NCBI GenBank assembly: GCA_025991245.1
Contig: BQMJ01000035.1
Span: 124,001-188,000 of the forward strand
Length of the DNA stretch: 64,000 bases
Reading direction: 5' to 3'
Source of the DNA: Galdieria partita
Lineage: Eukaryota > Rhodophyta > Bangiophyceae > Galdieriales > Galdieriaceae
The notes under the pieces are model-generated. The model did no database searches. It was not told the origin of the DNA and saw only the letters and a program-made list of their open reading frames with translations. Positions within the stretch are counted from its first letter, which is position 1; every line of letters starts with the position of its first letter. Shown here in pieces: positions 10,348-21,578 of this stretch. The translations under genes were made by a program, and so were the position numbers.

Positions 10348-11462
10348 TCAACTTTGAGTTGAGGGTTTCTCTGGTTTTCTAGCTAAGAAGAAAAACATTG
10401 GAATATAAATACCAAGTTCGCCAGCACGGACTAAATCTTGAGCAGCCTTTACCAACATTCTGCTGACCTCCGCTGAACCCTTTGGAACTATACCTAACTT
10501 CTCCAGGGTGGTAACTGTTATATGTGTAAAGTAATGTCCGACTCGAGTATGACGAAAACCCTTGACAGAAAAACCAGCTTTCAGGGGATAGTACCAAGGA
10601 AGTTCAGAATATTTCGAGGCATCGTAGTATTCGAGAACTTCGAAGCCTGCTTCTTTTAAACTTTGGATGACCTGGTCGAAAGTAGCAGTGTCTGGTAGAC
10701 CGTTGCCGACCTCTACAGCAAATTTGGCCTCGCGATGCTCTTTGTTTTGAGGATCATACTTGTCTGTTACACACCATTCATAACCAGCGAAGCAGCAACC
10801 GGGCTTAATAACTCTATATGCTTCGGAATAAACTTTTGTCTTTTCCATTGTATGACAAGTTGCTTCAATAGTATATGCACCATCAAATGTCTCATCCTCA
10901 AAAGGCAGATTAAGGAAATCTCCGTGAACAATGTTGCAGGTATCTTCTAAATTCAACTGCTTGTTCAATTCATTACCTCTTTCTACTTGATACTTGCTTA
11001 TAGTCACACCAGTCACCTTGCAACGTGCAAAACGAGCAATATTCCGTAAAGGACCACCAATTCCGCATCCCAAATCAATCAGATGCTGACCACCTGAAAT
11101 AAACAAGTGTGAATCTATTTGTAGCTAAAAATGGACAAAAGCTCACGTTCCACTCCAAGTCTATAGGGTAACATATATTCGTAGCGTTGTAACGAAGCTT
11201 CAAAAGGTTCTCCTTTCTGAATCACAGCAAAATGGAAACTCTGTGCCCAACCCCACTCATAGAAATCGGAAACTAAGTTGTAAAAGTCAGAAACCATGTC
11301 TTTCCCTTTTTCGGACTCTCGCAAAGTTCGGTCTTGCTCCGACTCTGAACCGTGAGAATACATCTTGTTGTATTCATCTATTGCTGTTACAGCTTTCTTG
11401 TCTTCACCCAATCTTTTCTCAAACTTCAACACTTGAGGAATATAGTCACTCCAAGAAGACAT
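10348..11462 (-). CDS. Sterol C24-methyltransferase (SMT1/ERG6 family)
   Basis: Exons 11462-11147 and 11093-10348 with a 53-base intron give 353 residues. The enzyme moves a methyl group from SAM to C24 of cycloartenol or zymosterol in phytosterol or ergosterol synthesis at the ER. Sterol-binding motif YEWGWAQSFHFAV and SAM motif IDLGCGIGGPLRNIARF are both present, as is YEWCVTDKYDP. Whether the substrate is cycloartenol or zymosterol cannot be read from the sequence. ATG 11462 (MSSWSDYIP) is preferred because the longer frame begins with TTG. It is divergent from the glucan phosphorylase gene, with 96 bases between starts. Confidence 0.93.
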
Positions 11463-11558
11463 GTTTGAAAAGGCGCACAAACCAACCAAAATACTCAAAA
11501 TTTTAGAAATTCTGGTCGAAGAGGCATTTTGTGATTTTCGGTGGAAGACGACGATACA

Positions 11559-14278
11559 ATGCAGGCGAGAACGCCAACAGGTATTGAAACTCCTTCTTCA
11601 GGTTTTGCCAGTCCTTCTGTTGGAAGTGGTATTTTAACTCCATCCTATCAACAAAAGTCAAGATTGGGTCATCCTGGGTCTTTTTCGAGATTGAGAGACC
11701 TAGATGAAGAACAACGTGACCCCAAGAAGAAACTTTTGTTTGAGTTGTTGAAGGTTTATTCTCCAAACGATATCAGATCGATTCAGGAATCAATAGTAAA
11801 ACACGCAGAATATTCTTTGGCTCGTAACCGTTATAGTATTGATGACTTTGTTGCCTGCGAAGCTGCTGCTTTGGCACTACGAGATCGATTGCTAGAAAGC
11901 TGGAATGACACGCAACAGTATTACATGAAAAGGGACGTGAAAAGAATTTATTATTTGTCTTTGGAGTTTCTTATGGGAAGATCTTTGAAAAATGCCCTTA
12001 CCAACGCCAATCTAGAGGATTTGTTTGCGACTTCCTTAAAAGAACTTGGGTTTGACTTGGAAAAACTTTATGAGCAAGAATATGATGCTGCTTTGGGGAA
12101 TGGAGGTCTTGGTCGTCTTGCTGCTTGTTTTCTGGACTCCATGGCTACTCTTAATATTCCTGGTTGGGGCTATGGGATTCGTTACGAGTATGGAATGTTT
12201 AGACAAAAAATTATCGGAGGTGAACAAGTAGAAGTTCCTGATTATTGGCTAAATAGAGGCAATCCTTGGGAAATTGAGAGATTAGACGTCTGTTATCCTG
12301 TTCGCTTCTATGGCAGTTTTGAAAGATTGGCTGATGGCCGAGCACTTTGGACAGGAGGGGAAGTTATTCAAGCTGTGGCGTTTGATGTTCCAGTTCCAGG
12401 CTACGACACGTACAATACGAATAACTTGAGGTTATGGAAGGCACTACCGTTCAAGGTTGGTTGGTTTTTTCGGTCAGGTACTCTGTATTCTATAACAGGA
12501 TTGAAAAGGAATTCGATTTGGATGCTTTTAATCGAGCTGATTACTATAAAGCTATTGAGGCAGAAGAGAGGGCGACTGCAATCAGTGCAGTTTTGTATCC
12601 CTCCGATGGTACGTTAGCAGGGAAAGAGTTGAGACTGAAACAAGAATACTTTTTTGTTTCTGCAACATTGCAAGACGCTATTAGAAGGTTTAAAAAGATA
12701 CCTCGAAGTATTCAACAACTTCCTTCAAAAGTTTGCTTTCAGTTGAACGATACTCATCCTGTCATAGCCATTGCAGAAATGATGAGAATTCTTATTGATC
12801 ACGAAGGTCTCAAGTTCTTAGAAGCTCTTGAAGTTACGAGAGGTTGTTTTGCCTATACTAATCATACAGTTATGCCTGAAGCTTTAGAGAAATGGAGTGT
12901 TCCCCTTTTTGAGTCGTTACTTCCAAGACATTTAGCAATAATTTACGATATTAATTTCAACTTTTTGGAACAAGTTCGAAAGAAATATCCGGGAGATGAT
13001 GGAAAGCTTTCAAGACTTAGTATTATTGAAGAAGGTGCAGTGAAAATGGTTCGTATGGCTCATTTAGGAATTGTTGGTTCATTTGCAGTCAATGGTGTGG
13101 CTGAACTTCACACACAGTTGTTAAAAACGCAAGTATTTCCAGAGTTTTATGAACTGTGGCCAGAGAAGTTTCAAAATAAGACAAATGGTATAACTCCTCG
13201 AAGATGGTTATTAGAGTGTAATCCAGCATTGGCAGAAGTTATTTCGCGATGGTTAGAATCGGATGATTGGGTGAAGGATCTATTCGAGTTGCGTGGAATC
13301 CTAGAACATGCAGACAATCCAGAGTTTCAGAGAGAGTGGTCTGAAGCACGCTTAGAGAATAAAAGACAATTAGCAGCACTGATTCATCAAATGACTGGAA
13401 TACAGGTGGACGCTGAGGCCATGTTTGATGTCCATGTGAAACGAATTCACGAGTACAAAAGGCAGTTGTTGAATATTTTATCGTTGGTTGATCGGTACCA
13501 ATATATATTATCGCTTGATGAAGCGAGTCGGAAACAAATTGTTCCAAGGGTTGTTATATTTGCAGGAAAGGCAGCTCCTGGTTACAAGATGGCAAAGAAT
13601 ATTATTCGATTGATCAATGACGTTGGGAGAGTTGTAAATAGTGACGGCAGAATAGGTAATCTCCTAAAGATTGTATTTCTTCCCAATTATAACGTGTCAT
13701 TGGCTGAACGGATTGTTGCAGCAGCAGATATAAGTCAACATATTTCAACAGCTGGTACAGAAGCCTCGGGTACTTCTAATATGAAATTTTCGTTGAATGG
13801 CTGTCTTATTGTTGGAACTCTCGATGGAGCTAATATTGAAATTCGTGAAGAAGTTGGTGATGAGAATATCTTCATATTTGGATTGAATGCTCAACAAGTA
13901 GTTGAAGAACGGAAGAAACTGAACTCATCGTATTCTTTGAATGACAAACTTACAAAAGTATTGGAACTGATTGAATCTGGAACATTAGTCAATCCAGAAA
14001 AGCATCAAGAAGTGGTTGACTCACTACGAGGAGGAAGAGATTGGTATCTTGTTAGTGCAGACTTTGAATCTTATCTACAAATACAGCGAAAAGTGGATGA
14101 AATATTCCAAAATCATGCAGAAACTTGGCTCAAGATGTCGATCCACTGTACTGCTGGAAGTGGCAAGTTCTCTTCTGATCGGACAATTTCCGAGTACACA
14201 AGAGACATATGGCAAGTAGAACCTTGTCCTTGTCCAGAGCCCACTCGTCCAGACGATAACCATTCAAGGAATATATAA
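11559..14278 (+). CDS. Alpha-glucan (glycogen/starch) phosphorylase
   Basis: Exons 11559-12455 and 12509-14278 with a 53-base intron (donor GTTGGT) give 888 residues. The enzyme releases glucose-1-phosphate from alpha-1,4-glucan; in red algae floridean starch or glycogen is cytosolic. Visible marks are [45 protein letters not shown], and the PLP-lysine region [15 protein letters not shown]. There is no large loop insertion as in plastid-type plant enzymes. The N-terminal tail of about 45 residues is rich in Ser/Thr-Pro ([18 protein letters not shown]), which could be phosphorylated. The next gene, calcineurin B, starts 38 bases after the stop. Confidence 0.95.
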
Positions 14279-14316
14279 AGTGTGATTCCATTTTTCTTAT
14301 CGACATTCGGTCTCTT

Positions 14317-15041
14317 ATGGGAGCGAATACTTCTGCCTTGTTATCGGAAGAAATAGAGGAAATAGCAAAAGAGTCTCACTGTAGGTTTTTGTTGGGTAGG
14401 AATTCTGTTGGTGAAAATAACTTTGTTTTAGTAACAAGCAAGGAAATAAAACGTCTATACAAGCGTTTTCAGAAACTGGATAGAAACAGCTCTGGAACTA
14501 TCGAGGTAAAGTCACTATATTGCACTGGTTAAGCACCTAACAGTTATCATAGAGTGAAGAACTTTATATGATTCCGGAACTTGCCATGAATCCCTTGGTT
14601 CCTCGCATAGTTTCGTTGTTTGATGGAGTGAACTTCCGCCAGTTTGTCTCACTCTTAAGTATATTTAGTGCAGCTGCGTCAAAGGAAGAGAAGATTGACT
14701 TTGCTTTTCGAATATACGATGTAGATAATGACGGTATTATATCTGTGAACGACCTTGTTGATTTGTTACAAATGATGGTGGGTAATAACTTGGATAAGTC
14801 AACTTTGGAGGAGGTAAGAATGTTTTTCTTTTGTACAAAGGGCAATTCTCTTATTTTTAAAACAGATTGCAAAGGCTACGATTAAAGCTTCTGATATTAA
14901 CCAAGATGATAAGGTCAGCAAGGACGAGTTTGCTGCGGTAAGAGTCATTATCTGTTCACAGGACATATATTCATTGGAAGTAATCTGTTTTAGTTGATTG
15001 AGAAAACCGATATTGAACAAAGTATGACGATCCATTTCTAA
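14317..15041 (+). CDS. CNB1: Calcineurin regulatory subunit B
   Basis: Five exons: 14317-14380, 14432-14505, 14553-14813, 14866-14937 and 14994-15041. They give 172 residues, the usual CNB length. The start MGANTS fits N-myristoylation at Gly2. EF-hand motifs are seen at LDRNSSGTIE, at YDVDNDGIISVNDL and at DINQDDKVSKDEF. The second hand is degenerate (FDGVNFRQF in place of a full calcium loop). The segment LLQMMVGNNL is typical of calcineurin B, which binds the catalytic A subunit of the calcium-dependent phosphatase. The degenerate second hand suggests three working calcium sites at most. Confidence 0.88.
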
Positions 15042-15205
15042 CCATACTTTTGTAGTTCTAGACACACTCTACTACTATTAGACATAATGGATAAGAAATA
15101 GGGATAACGATAATCAAGAACTAGGTCAATTACGAGCTGACCCCCTACTTCTTCGTAAATATAGCAAAATATTTTCGTATTCAAAAATATTGTTTTCATA
15201 TGTAA

Positions 15206-17199
15206 TTAACATGGAATATTCTGACTGGTGTCAACAGTTTCATAAAACTTGAGCCATTCACTATATTCATCATTTGCTCCCATTTCTTGTGAGTCTTCCT
15301 TTTCTTGAACCGACTCATATGATTCATTTGCAAGAGACTTGTCCAAGCTTCCACTTAAAGAAATATCAGTTCGCTCAGAATCTGATGCTTGAAAGTGGAG
15401 ATTGGCAAGAATTGCCTTGCGAAGCTCCTTCTCATAATTGTTATCACCCACTCCTGATGATATGTCTAAATAGGCATCTGTACTTTGAGACCATTCGATT
15501 CTTGTCGACTCCTTCGTTGACGTAGTTTGTTTGCCATTTTCAGAAGCAGCTCCATTCAAATGGCTACTGTTGGATTGAACTTCTTCAGAGACTGCATAGT
15601 TCTGATCGGCAAAGTCACCGTATCCCGTACTACCAAATACATTAGCGGGAGGCTGTCTATAGTAAATAGGTATTAATCTTCCATCTTCACCAACTTGCCA
15701 TAGTTTCACTTGTGATGAGTCTGTTTCGTCCTGACTACTCTTGGAAGGACCCTTCTTAGATTCTGAACTTCGAAGCTTCACTTCTTCCGTGATAACTCCA
15801 TTTTCAACAATACTTCCAAAATTTTCTATCTTCTGTTGTTCTTTCTTGTCGTTTGTAACCATACAAGAAAAGCGTTGCACCGAAAATGCATTTACAATGT
15901 CGTCTTCTACTATATCATCCATCTCCATATCAAATGCAATCCTGGAGGCAATCTTCCCACTTATTGGAGCTAAAAGGATGCCGTTTCGATGATGTCCTGC
16001 ACAAACCGAAACATTTTCAAACCAAAGTTTACCAAAAATTGGCAATAAATCTGGTGTCGTTGGACGATAACCAGTCCACGTATCTCTCAATGGTAACTGT
16101 GATAAGGCAGGAATCAACTTAAGTGTTTGCCCTAGAACTGCATATATGCCACCTGCACTGGTTTGAAAATCGACTAAGCAATCATCTTCAATAGTTGCAC
16201 CTAGAACAATTTCTCCATTCTTTCGTGGAACAATATATACTCTCTCACCATAGATAACTCGTTGGAGTGGTACCAGACCATTTTCATTTGACAGAGAGAT
16301 CATCTGTCCCTTTTGCGGATAAACTGGTAGTGGTATCAGCTTGCGCAACCAACACCCATTCGCTACTACATATCTCTCCGCCGCAACCAGGTCTCCTGTT
16401 GAGAGTTGTAGCTTGGAGAGCCTATTGTTGGAATAAATCATATTTTCCACAAAACTATATATAAAAAGAACCCCAATTCTCTTACAAGCAACTGTCAAAG
16501 ATTCATAAAGTTTTTTGTTATTGATATGGCAATCTTCGGGAAACCACCAGCCTCCTACAACTTGTTCGTTGAGAAGTGGTTCGAATACTAGTAACTCCTT
16601 CTTCGAAAGCCATTGGTAATGCCCTCCTTGACTAGGTGGCTTCCAACTGGAGATGGCATCGTCTCCTAAGGACGGACAAAGGAACCCACTTGTGCTAAAG
16701 TCTGTGCTCAAACCGCTGGCGCGTTCAATTTCCTACAAAAAGCTCGTGAGATAGTGCAATTATGGTTGGAAAATACGCTCACATCCACAAATGAGGGATA
16801 CAAGTTACGACTTGATACACACAAGTTCAAGAGTGGACCTTGCTCTAACCTTTCTCCTTGAGGTGCTAACATTCCAGCAGCTGCAACAGTCGCAGAGACA
16901 TCTTTGTCTCCAACGACAACAGTAACCTTTGCACCTAACTTGGATGCTTCCCAAGCGACACTGAGGCCTATTAATCCACCACCTATCACGATGAGGTCTG
17001 AGAAATGACTCAATCTTGTCCCAGTATAGCGTCCACTGTTCAAAGAACAAAAGACATTTATTCGTCTTGCGATAAAATTTCTTCTAGGATGTTGTCTCAA
17101 CCTGTTCCTTTTTCTACTGGAAACTGAGTTCGATTTGTACTCCAGTGAAGCACTGCTCCATTGCAAGCCAAAGCCATTCACAAATGCCATTTCTCCCAT
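15206..17199 (-). CDS. FAD-dependent glycine oxidase ThiO-like, with long C-terminal extension
   Basis: Exons 17199-16783 and 16732-15206 with a 50-base intron give about 647 residues. The core resembles ThiO, which oxidises glycine to the imine used for the thiamine thiazole ring. The dinucleotide motif is [19 protein letters not shown]; further ThiO-like parts are [25 protein letters not shown] and [16 protein letters not shown]. The first 65 residues are basic and lack acidic runs, fitting a plastid or mitochondrial presequence. After about residue 430 a tail of more than 200 residues follows, low in complexity and Ser-rich, with a conserved-looking piece [20 protein letters not shown]. 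It is not ThiG. The start codon overlaps that of the divergent AidB-like gene; MAFV at 17190 is an alternative. Confidence 0.8.
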
Positions 17200-18823
17200 G
17201 TTGGTAAGCTCTGCTGCAACTCGTAAGGATTCTTCAAAATCCTTTTTCCAAGAACCTCCAAAGTTACCAGCCAATACTTTTCGTGCAGACAAACTTTTAC
17301 GGACTTTTCTCCTTTCAGTACTACCCAAGAACATACAGGAAGATATTTTTGGGCATCTTGATTATGTGGGTGGCCAGGTTGCTTCAACCTTGTTGGATTG
17401 GGCAGCAGACTGTGAAGCTAATGAGCCAGTTCATGTTCCTTTCGATCCTTGGGGAAAGAGAGTAGATAAGTTGATTATTTCACAAGGATGGAGGAAGCTT
17501 GAAGGTTTCGCAGCCGAAAATGGCCTTGTGAGCGTCGCATACGAAAGGAAATTTGGTTGTTATTCGAGATTGTACCAAATGGCTCTATTGTATTTGTTTG
17601 CTCCAAGTTCAGCTTTTGTGTCTTGTCCACTCGCAATGACTGACGGGGTTGCTCGCACTTTGGAAATATACGGAGACAAGGATTTGAAGGAGAGAGTGCT
17701 GCCTCATCTTTTGTCTCGAAATCCTGCTGAGTTTTGGACCGCAGGTCAATGGATGACGGAAAAGACAGGTGGCTCTGATGTCAGTCAAACTTCTACTGTA
17801 GCCATTTCTGATATTACCGAAGAATCAGAATTCGGCGCGACACATCGTCTTTATGGTATCAAATGGTTCGCTTCTGCGATTGACTCGAATGCTGCCTTAA
17901 CCCTTGCAAAAATGGGGGATAATGAAGATTTAGACACAAAAGAGTTATCGCTTTTCTATGTAGAACTCCGAAAAAATAAGAATGAACGCCTACAAAAAAT
18001 AGAAATACTACGCCTCAAGGATAAACTTGGTACTAGAGCTTTACCCACTGCTGAAATAGAGTTGAATGGAACACCCGCCAGAATAATCGGAAGAGAAGGA
18101 AGAGGTGTGAGTAATATATCAGTTGTCCTAAATATTACCCGTATTTACAATGCTGTTTGTTGTGTGGCGCACATGAGACGAAGTCTTGACCTCTTAGAAG
18201 ATTATCTTAAAAAGCGCAAGTCATTTGGCAAGGTCGTATTTCACCATCCATTACAATATCGAGTCTTTAGAAATCTGGAAATCGCTTACCAACGTTCATT
18301 TCTTTTGACCTTTTATGCAGCGCTATTGTTGGGCAAGGAAGAAAATGGTGAAGCTTCAGAAGTTGAATGTATGCTTCTGAGGCTCATTACACCACTAGCT
18401 AAACTCTTTACCGCAAAGCAAGTCATCTTAGTGTCAAGCGAAGTTGTAGAATCTTTTGGTGGAGCAGGGTATATTGAAAACACGGGAATACCCCGTTTAC
18501 TTCGCGATGCTCAAGTTTACTCCATTTGGGAAGGAACGACGAATATAATGTGTTTAGACATATTGAGAGTGTTTGCAAAATATTCTTCATCAAGAAGTGT
18601 GTTATTGCAATACCTGGCTGTCAATGGTGCAAAATATTCCTTGAATGAGACTTGGAAGAAGAAGTATCGTGAACTAAGGCACCTATTGGAATCCCTAGAC
18701 ACAGCCAATTCTTCAGTGCAAAGCAACGGAAGAAAAACAGCTTTTTTAATGGCATTTTTGTGGTCGGAAATCTTGCTAGAAAGGTATAATGTAAATGATG
18801 GAAATTCGGTTGGAAAGATGTAG
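17198..18823 (+). CDS. AidB-like acyl-CoA dehydrogenase family flavoprotein
   Basis: A single exon of 541 residues, the length of bacterial AidB. Matching features in order are [91 protein letters not shown] and [18 protein letters not shown]. Bacterial AidB binds FAD and DNA and belongs to the alkylation response; the substrate of eukaryotic relatives is unclear. The absence of introns in a gene of this size, among intron-bearing neighbours, is notable. The frame has no other ATG before the conserved region, so ATG 17198 is favoured unless an upstream exon exists. It shares CATG 17197-17200 with the ThiO-like start on the other strand. Confidence 0.85.
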   Translation: MLVSSAATRKDSSKSFFQEPPKLPANTFRADKLLRTFLLSVLPKNIQEDIFGHLDYVGGQVASTLLDWAADCEANEPVHVPFDPWGKRVDKLIISQGWRKLEGFAAENGLVSVAYERKFGCYSRLYQMALLYLFAPSSAFVSCPLAMTDGVARTLEIYGDKDLKERVLPHLLSRNPAEFWTAGQWMTEKTGGSDVSQTSTVAISDITEESEFGATHRLYGIKWFASAIDSNAALTLAKMGDNEDLDTKELSLFYVELRKNKNERLQKIEILRLKDKLGTRALPTAEIELNGTPARIIGREGRGVSNISVVLNITRIYNAVCCVAHMRRSLDLLEDYLKKRKSFGKVVFHHPLQYRVFRNLEIAYQRSFLLTFYAALLLGKEENGEASEVECMLLRLITPLAKLFTAKQVILVSSEVVESFGGAGYIENTGIPRLLRDAQVYSIWEGTTNIMCLDILRVFAKYSSSRSVLLQYLAVNGAKYSLNETWKKKYRELRHLLESLDTANSSVQSNGRKTAFLMAFLWSEILLERYNVNDGNSVGKM

Positions 18824-19048
18824 CCAGACTGACTCTTCACACAAACTGGTACCGTGTTGAGATTAGAATAATGTGAGTATAAACTGAGAATAATTACATT
18901 TAAAGTTCTGCAACAGTATTTGCAAGATACTAATTGTTCTCGAATGAAACACAACCGCTTAACAATGCTTGCATTGAAAAATGCCGAATCCTTGGCGCCA
19001 ATATCGTACCTCCAATTCCCCTTCACTTTTGGGAATTGTAATTGTAGC

Positions 19049-21169
19049 ATGAAGAACTGGACAAGTGTGTTCTTTCTGCTTGCAATAGTTTCTACTGTAT
19101 CTTCAATTTATGACAGACAGAGAGAAGAGTTATTTCCATCGAGGTTACCACATACTGCAGTGAAAACTAGTGATAATGAAGAGTTTTCACAGCAGTATCA
19201 TACTTCAGTAGCAAGAGTTTCAGATAAACTCGTTCCTTTTACTTCAGATGAGAACCCTATCTTTGTATCAGAAGGCGATTTGATAGAGCCTGTTCACAGA
19301 CACGAAGACGATGAAGAAATGGATGATGGTACTGAAGCCTTCGTTACCTCTGTGGAAACCAATGAAGACGTAATCGATGCATGTGTGTTGGCAAGAAGTA
19401 TCCGGTCACACTTTGGTGGTTCGAGAGACATGGTAGCAATCGTGTTAGGATCCAAAGGAGATAATGGTCTAGGATCGTACCCTGAGGACAGGCAGAAGAA
19501 CTGGAATACTTTGAAGAATTGTGGATGGGAGGTTCTGAAGTTTTCCTTACCTTCCAATCAGTATATTATTAGAAAGAGACGCCTCGAATGGCTTCGAATA
19601 CATTGTTGGGCATTGACTGAATACAAGGCAGTAGTTTATATGGAACCTAATTCGTTGGTGATTTCTCCATCAGTGGAAGAAATGTTTAGATGTGGCTGTT
19701 TTTGCTCTTCTATCTATAAGGTATGAAAATGATAATTTCTTAGGCATTTTCTGATCTTACAAAAGGGAGATTATTTTGAACCTGATGTCATGGGACTTCG
19801 ACCAGACGCATCTGTTTACGAGCATATGTTATCAACTCTAGAAGCAAACACATTAGGGAAGAAGCCCCAACTTGTGCCTTGGTTCAATACCTATTTTAAG
19901 GATCTATTAATGAAACCCTACTTTCCTCTGAAAGGTAAGATGTGTTGGGCTTATTCTCAAAAACCTGACAGTTGAACTGCCAAGTTCCGGCTGAAACGAT
20001 TCGATGCTTCAGCTGTGAGGTAAAATACTTTAGTATTTGTATGCGCAGACTTCCAGTAGGTTATAATGCAGATCCTGTCTCACATGGAATCTTTCTGAAC
20101 AGCCGACTATTGCGTTATAAATTTTCGAGGTAGCAATAGTAATTTCGATTTCTTACCTTTTAATGCCAGCATTAGTTTGAAACCCTACAAATGGTGGTCA
20201 GCTATCTTTTTGTCTTCGCATTCGAGAAAGATATACCTTCACTATAAGAGACAAGTAAGTAGCTTACTTGCTTTTTCCATCGATGGGCATAACTGTAGTT
20301 CAGGTCAAGAATGTTGAAGACATCAATGGTTCCTTCCGTTTAATTTGTCTATTTCGTGTTTCTTTTGTTGCTAGTATTTCTCTTTTTTTCAAGAACAAGT
20401 GGAAATGCAACACTTCGAATCGATCATTAGTCAGACGAAGCTCCACTTTACTTACTCTTTTTCTTTCGTATCTCTTTGGTCCTATTATTTTATTAACTTG
20501 CATTGCAACCAGTTGGCTATTGGTTCCTCACTATTGTGAGTATATAACAGGTTGGTTAGACAGTGTGACAGTTGAGTGGGTTAACTCATATGAAATAGGA
20601 ACACTATGCTTTAATGCTTTGTTCATTATTCTATATTTTTCCTTGACTGACTTGATTGTACATATTTATTTTTCAGTTTCTTCCTGTTATCATTCTCAAG
20701 AAGAAACTGTCTATGACAATGAGCGTTGCTTGGGAATATCCGTGCCATGGATGCAACTTGAAGAGAACTGTATTCATAGTTGGTAAGTACGTAATTTGCT
20801 TTTGAAGATGCAAAACTCATGTCTTTCAGGCTATCCAAGCTCAAAATATTGTTCATAACAACTTTCTGCATTGTTCCTCATATCTTTATTCGATTCACAA
20901 GAAACATCAAAGTCCTTGTTGCGATGTTCGTCGCTTATTTGCTCATACATTCCTTTCTTTCGCAGCTCTTTTTTTTCTTGCGCTGCGAACAGTTGCTGTG
21001 TCACAAGATCAAAAGCAAATGTTTTGACCGCCGAAAGGAGACGTGTTTCGAACCTGATGTCGTAATAACGTCCAATTCCCCACCTCTAGTTACGAAGAAA
21101 ATGTCTGCAACGTTTGAAATTCCACGATATAACTTGAAGCATCTCAACAGATTGAAAATTCCTCGGTAG
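19049..21169 (+). CDS. GT8 (glycogenin/PGSIP-like) domain membrane protein, catalytic motif degenerate
   Basis: Six exons: 19049-19720, 19766-19934, 19985-20129, 20176-20254, 20304-20782 and 20830-21169. They give 627 residues. The start MKNWTSVFFLLAIVSTVSS looks like a signal peptide. A GT8-like domain follows, with RRLEWLRIHCWALTEYKAVV, then VMGLRPDASVYEHML, LPVGYNADP and SLKPYKWW. Exons 5-6 add several membrane segments, as in plant PGSIP6/IPUT1, which adds glucuronate to sphingolipid. The metal-binding DxD expected after YKAVVYM reads EPN, and the usual His-Tyr-Leu-Gly before KPW is missing. The protein may be catalytically dead or altered. Some splice choices, especially the exon 3 start, are tentative. 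Confidence 0.65.
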
Positions 21170-21578
21170 CTTTGAACAACTGATTTGACTAGGTGTCTTA
21201 GATTAGTATCATAACAGAATCAATGACTTGACTCAGTTTAGACCACCCGAGCGGACAAATTAGTAATCTATTTCCATTCAAAAGTTTTCACAATTCAAAT
21301 CTACTTTTGAAGTAAAAAATAAGGTTTCCGAGCTCTTGACTTTTTGCCGTGCATTCTTTCAAAGTCAGATTACTCCATATTATTCCTGCATTTTGGGTAG
21401 AATAATACTTTGATCTGTTCAACATAGAGTTGATTTGCAAACTTTAAAAGCACTTCTCCTAGATTGTCATATGGTATATAACAAGCGAAGATTGTCTGAA
21501 TTGTGTCGATAACTCGTGCACGAAACAATCTCCAAAGTGAATTTTAGAATATTCGTTCATTCGTCGTTAGAGAATATT
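21170..21578. other. Intergenic, no feature recognised
   Basis: AT-rich spacer between the GT8-like gene and PEP carboxylase. It presumably holds the end of the first transcript and the promoter of the second. I see no RNA gene or repeat. Confidence 0.6.

Noticed and set aside
19985-20043. Seven-base microexon in the GT8-like gene
   Set aside because: A simpler model with one 50-base intron (19935-19984) keeps the frame open through the conserved LPVGYN region.
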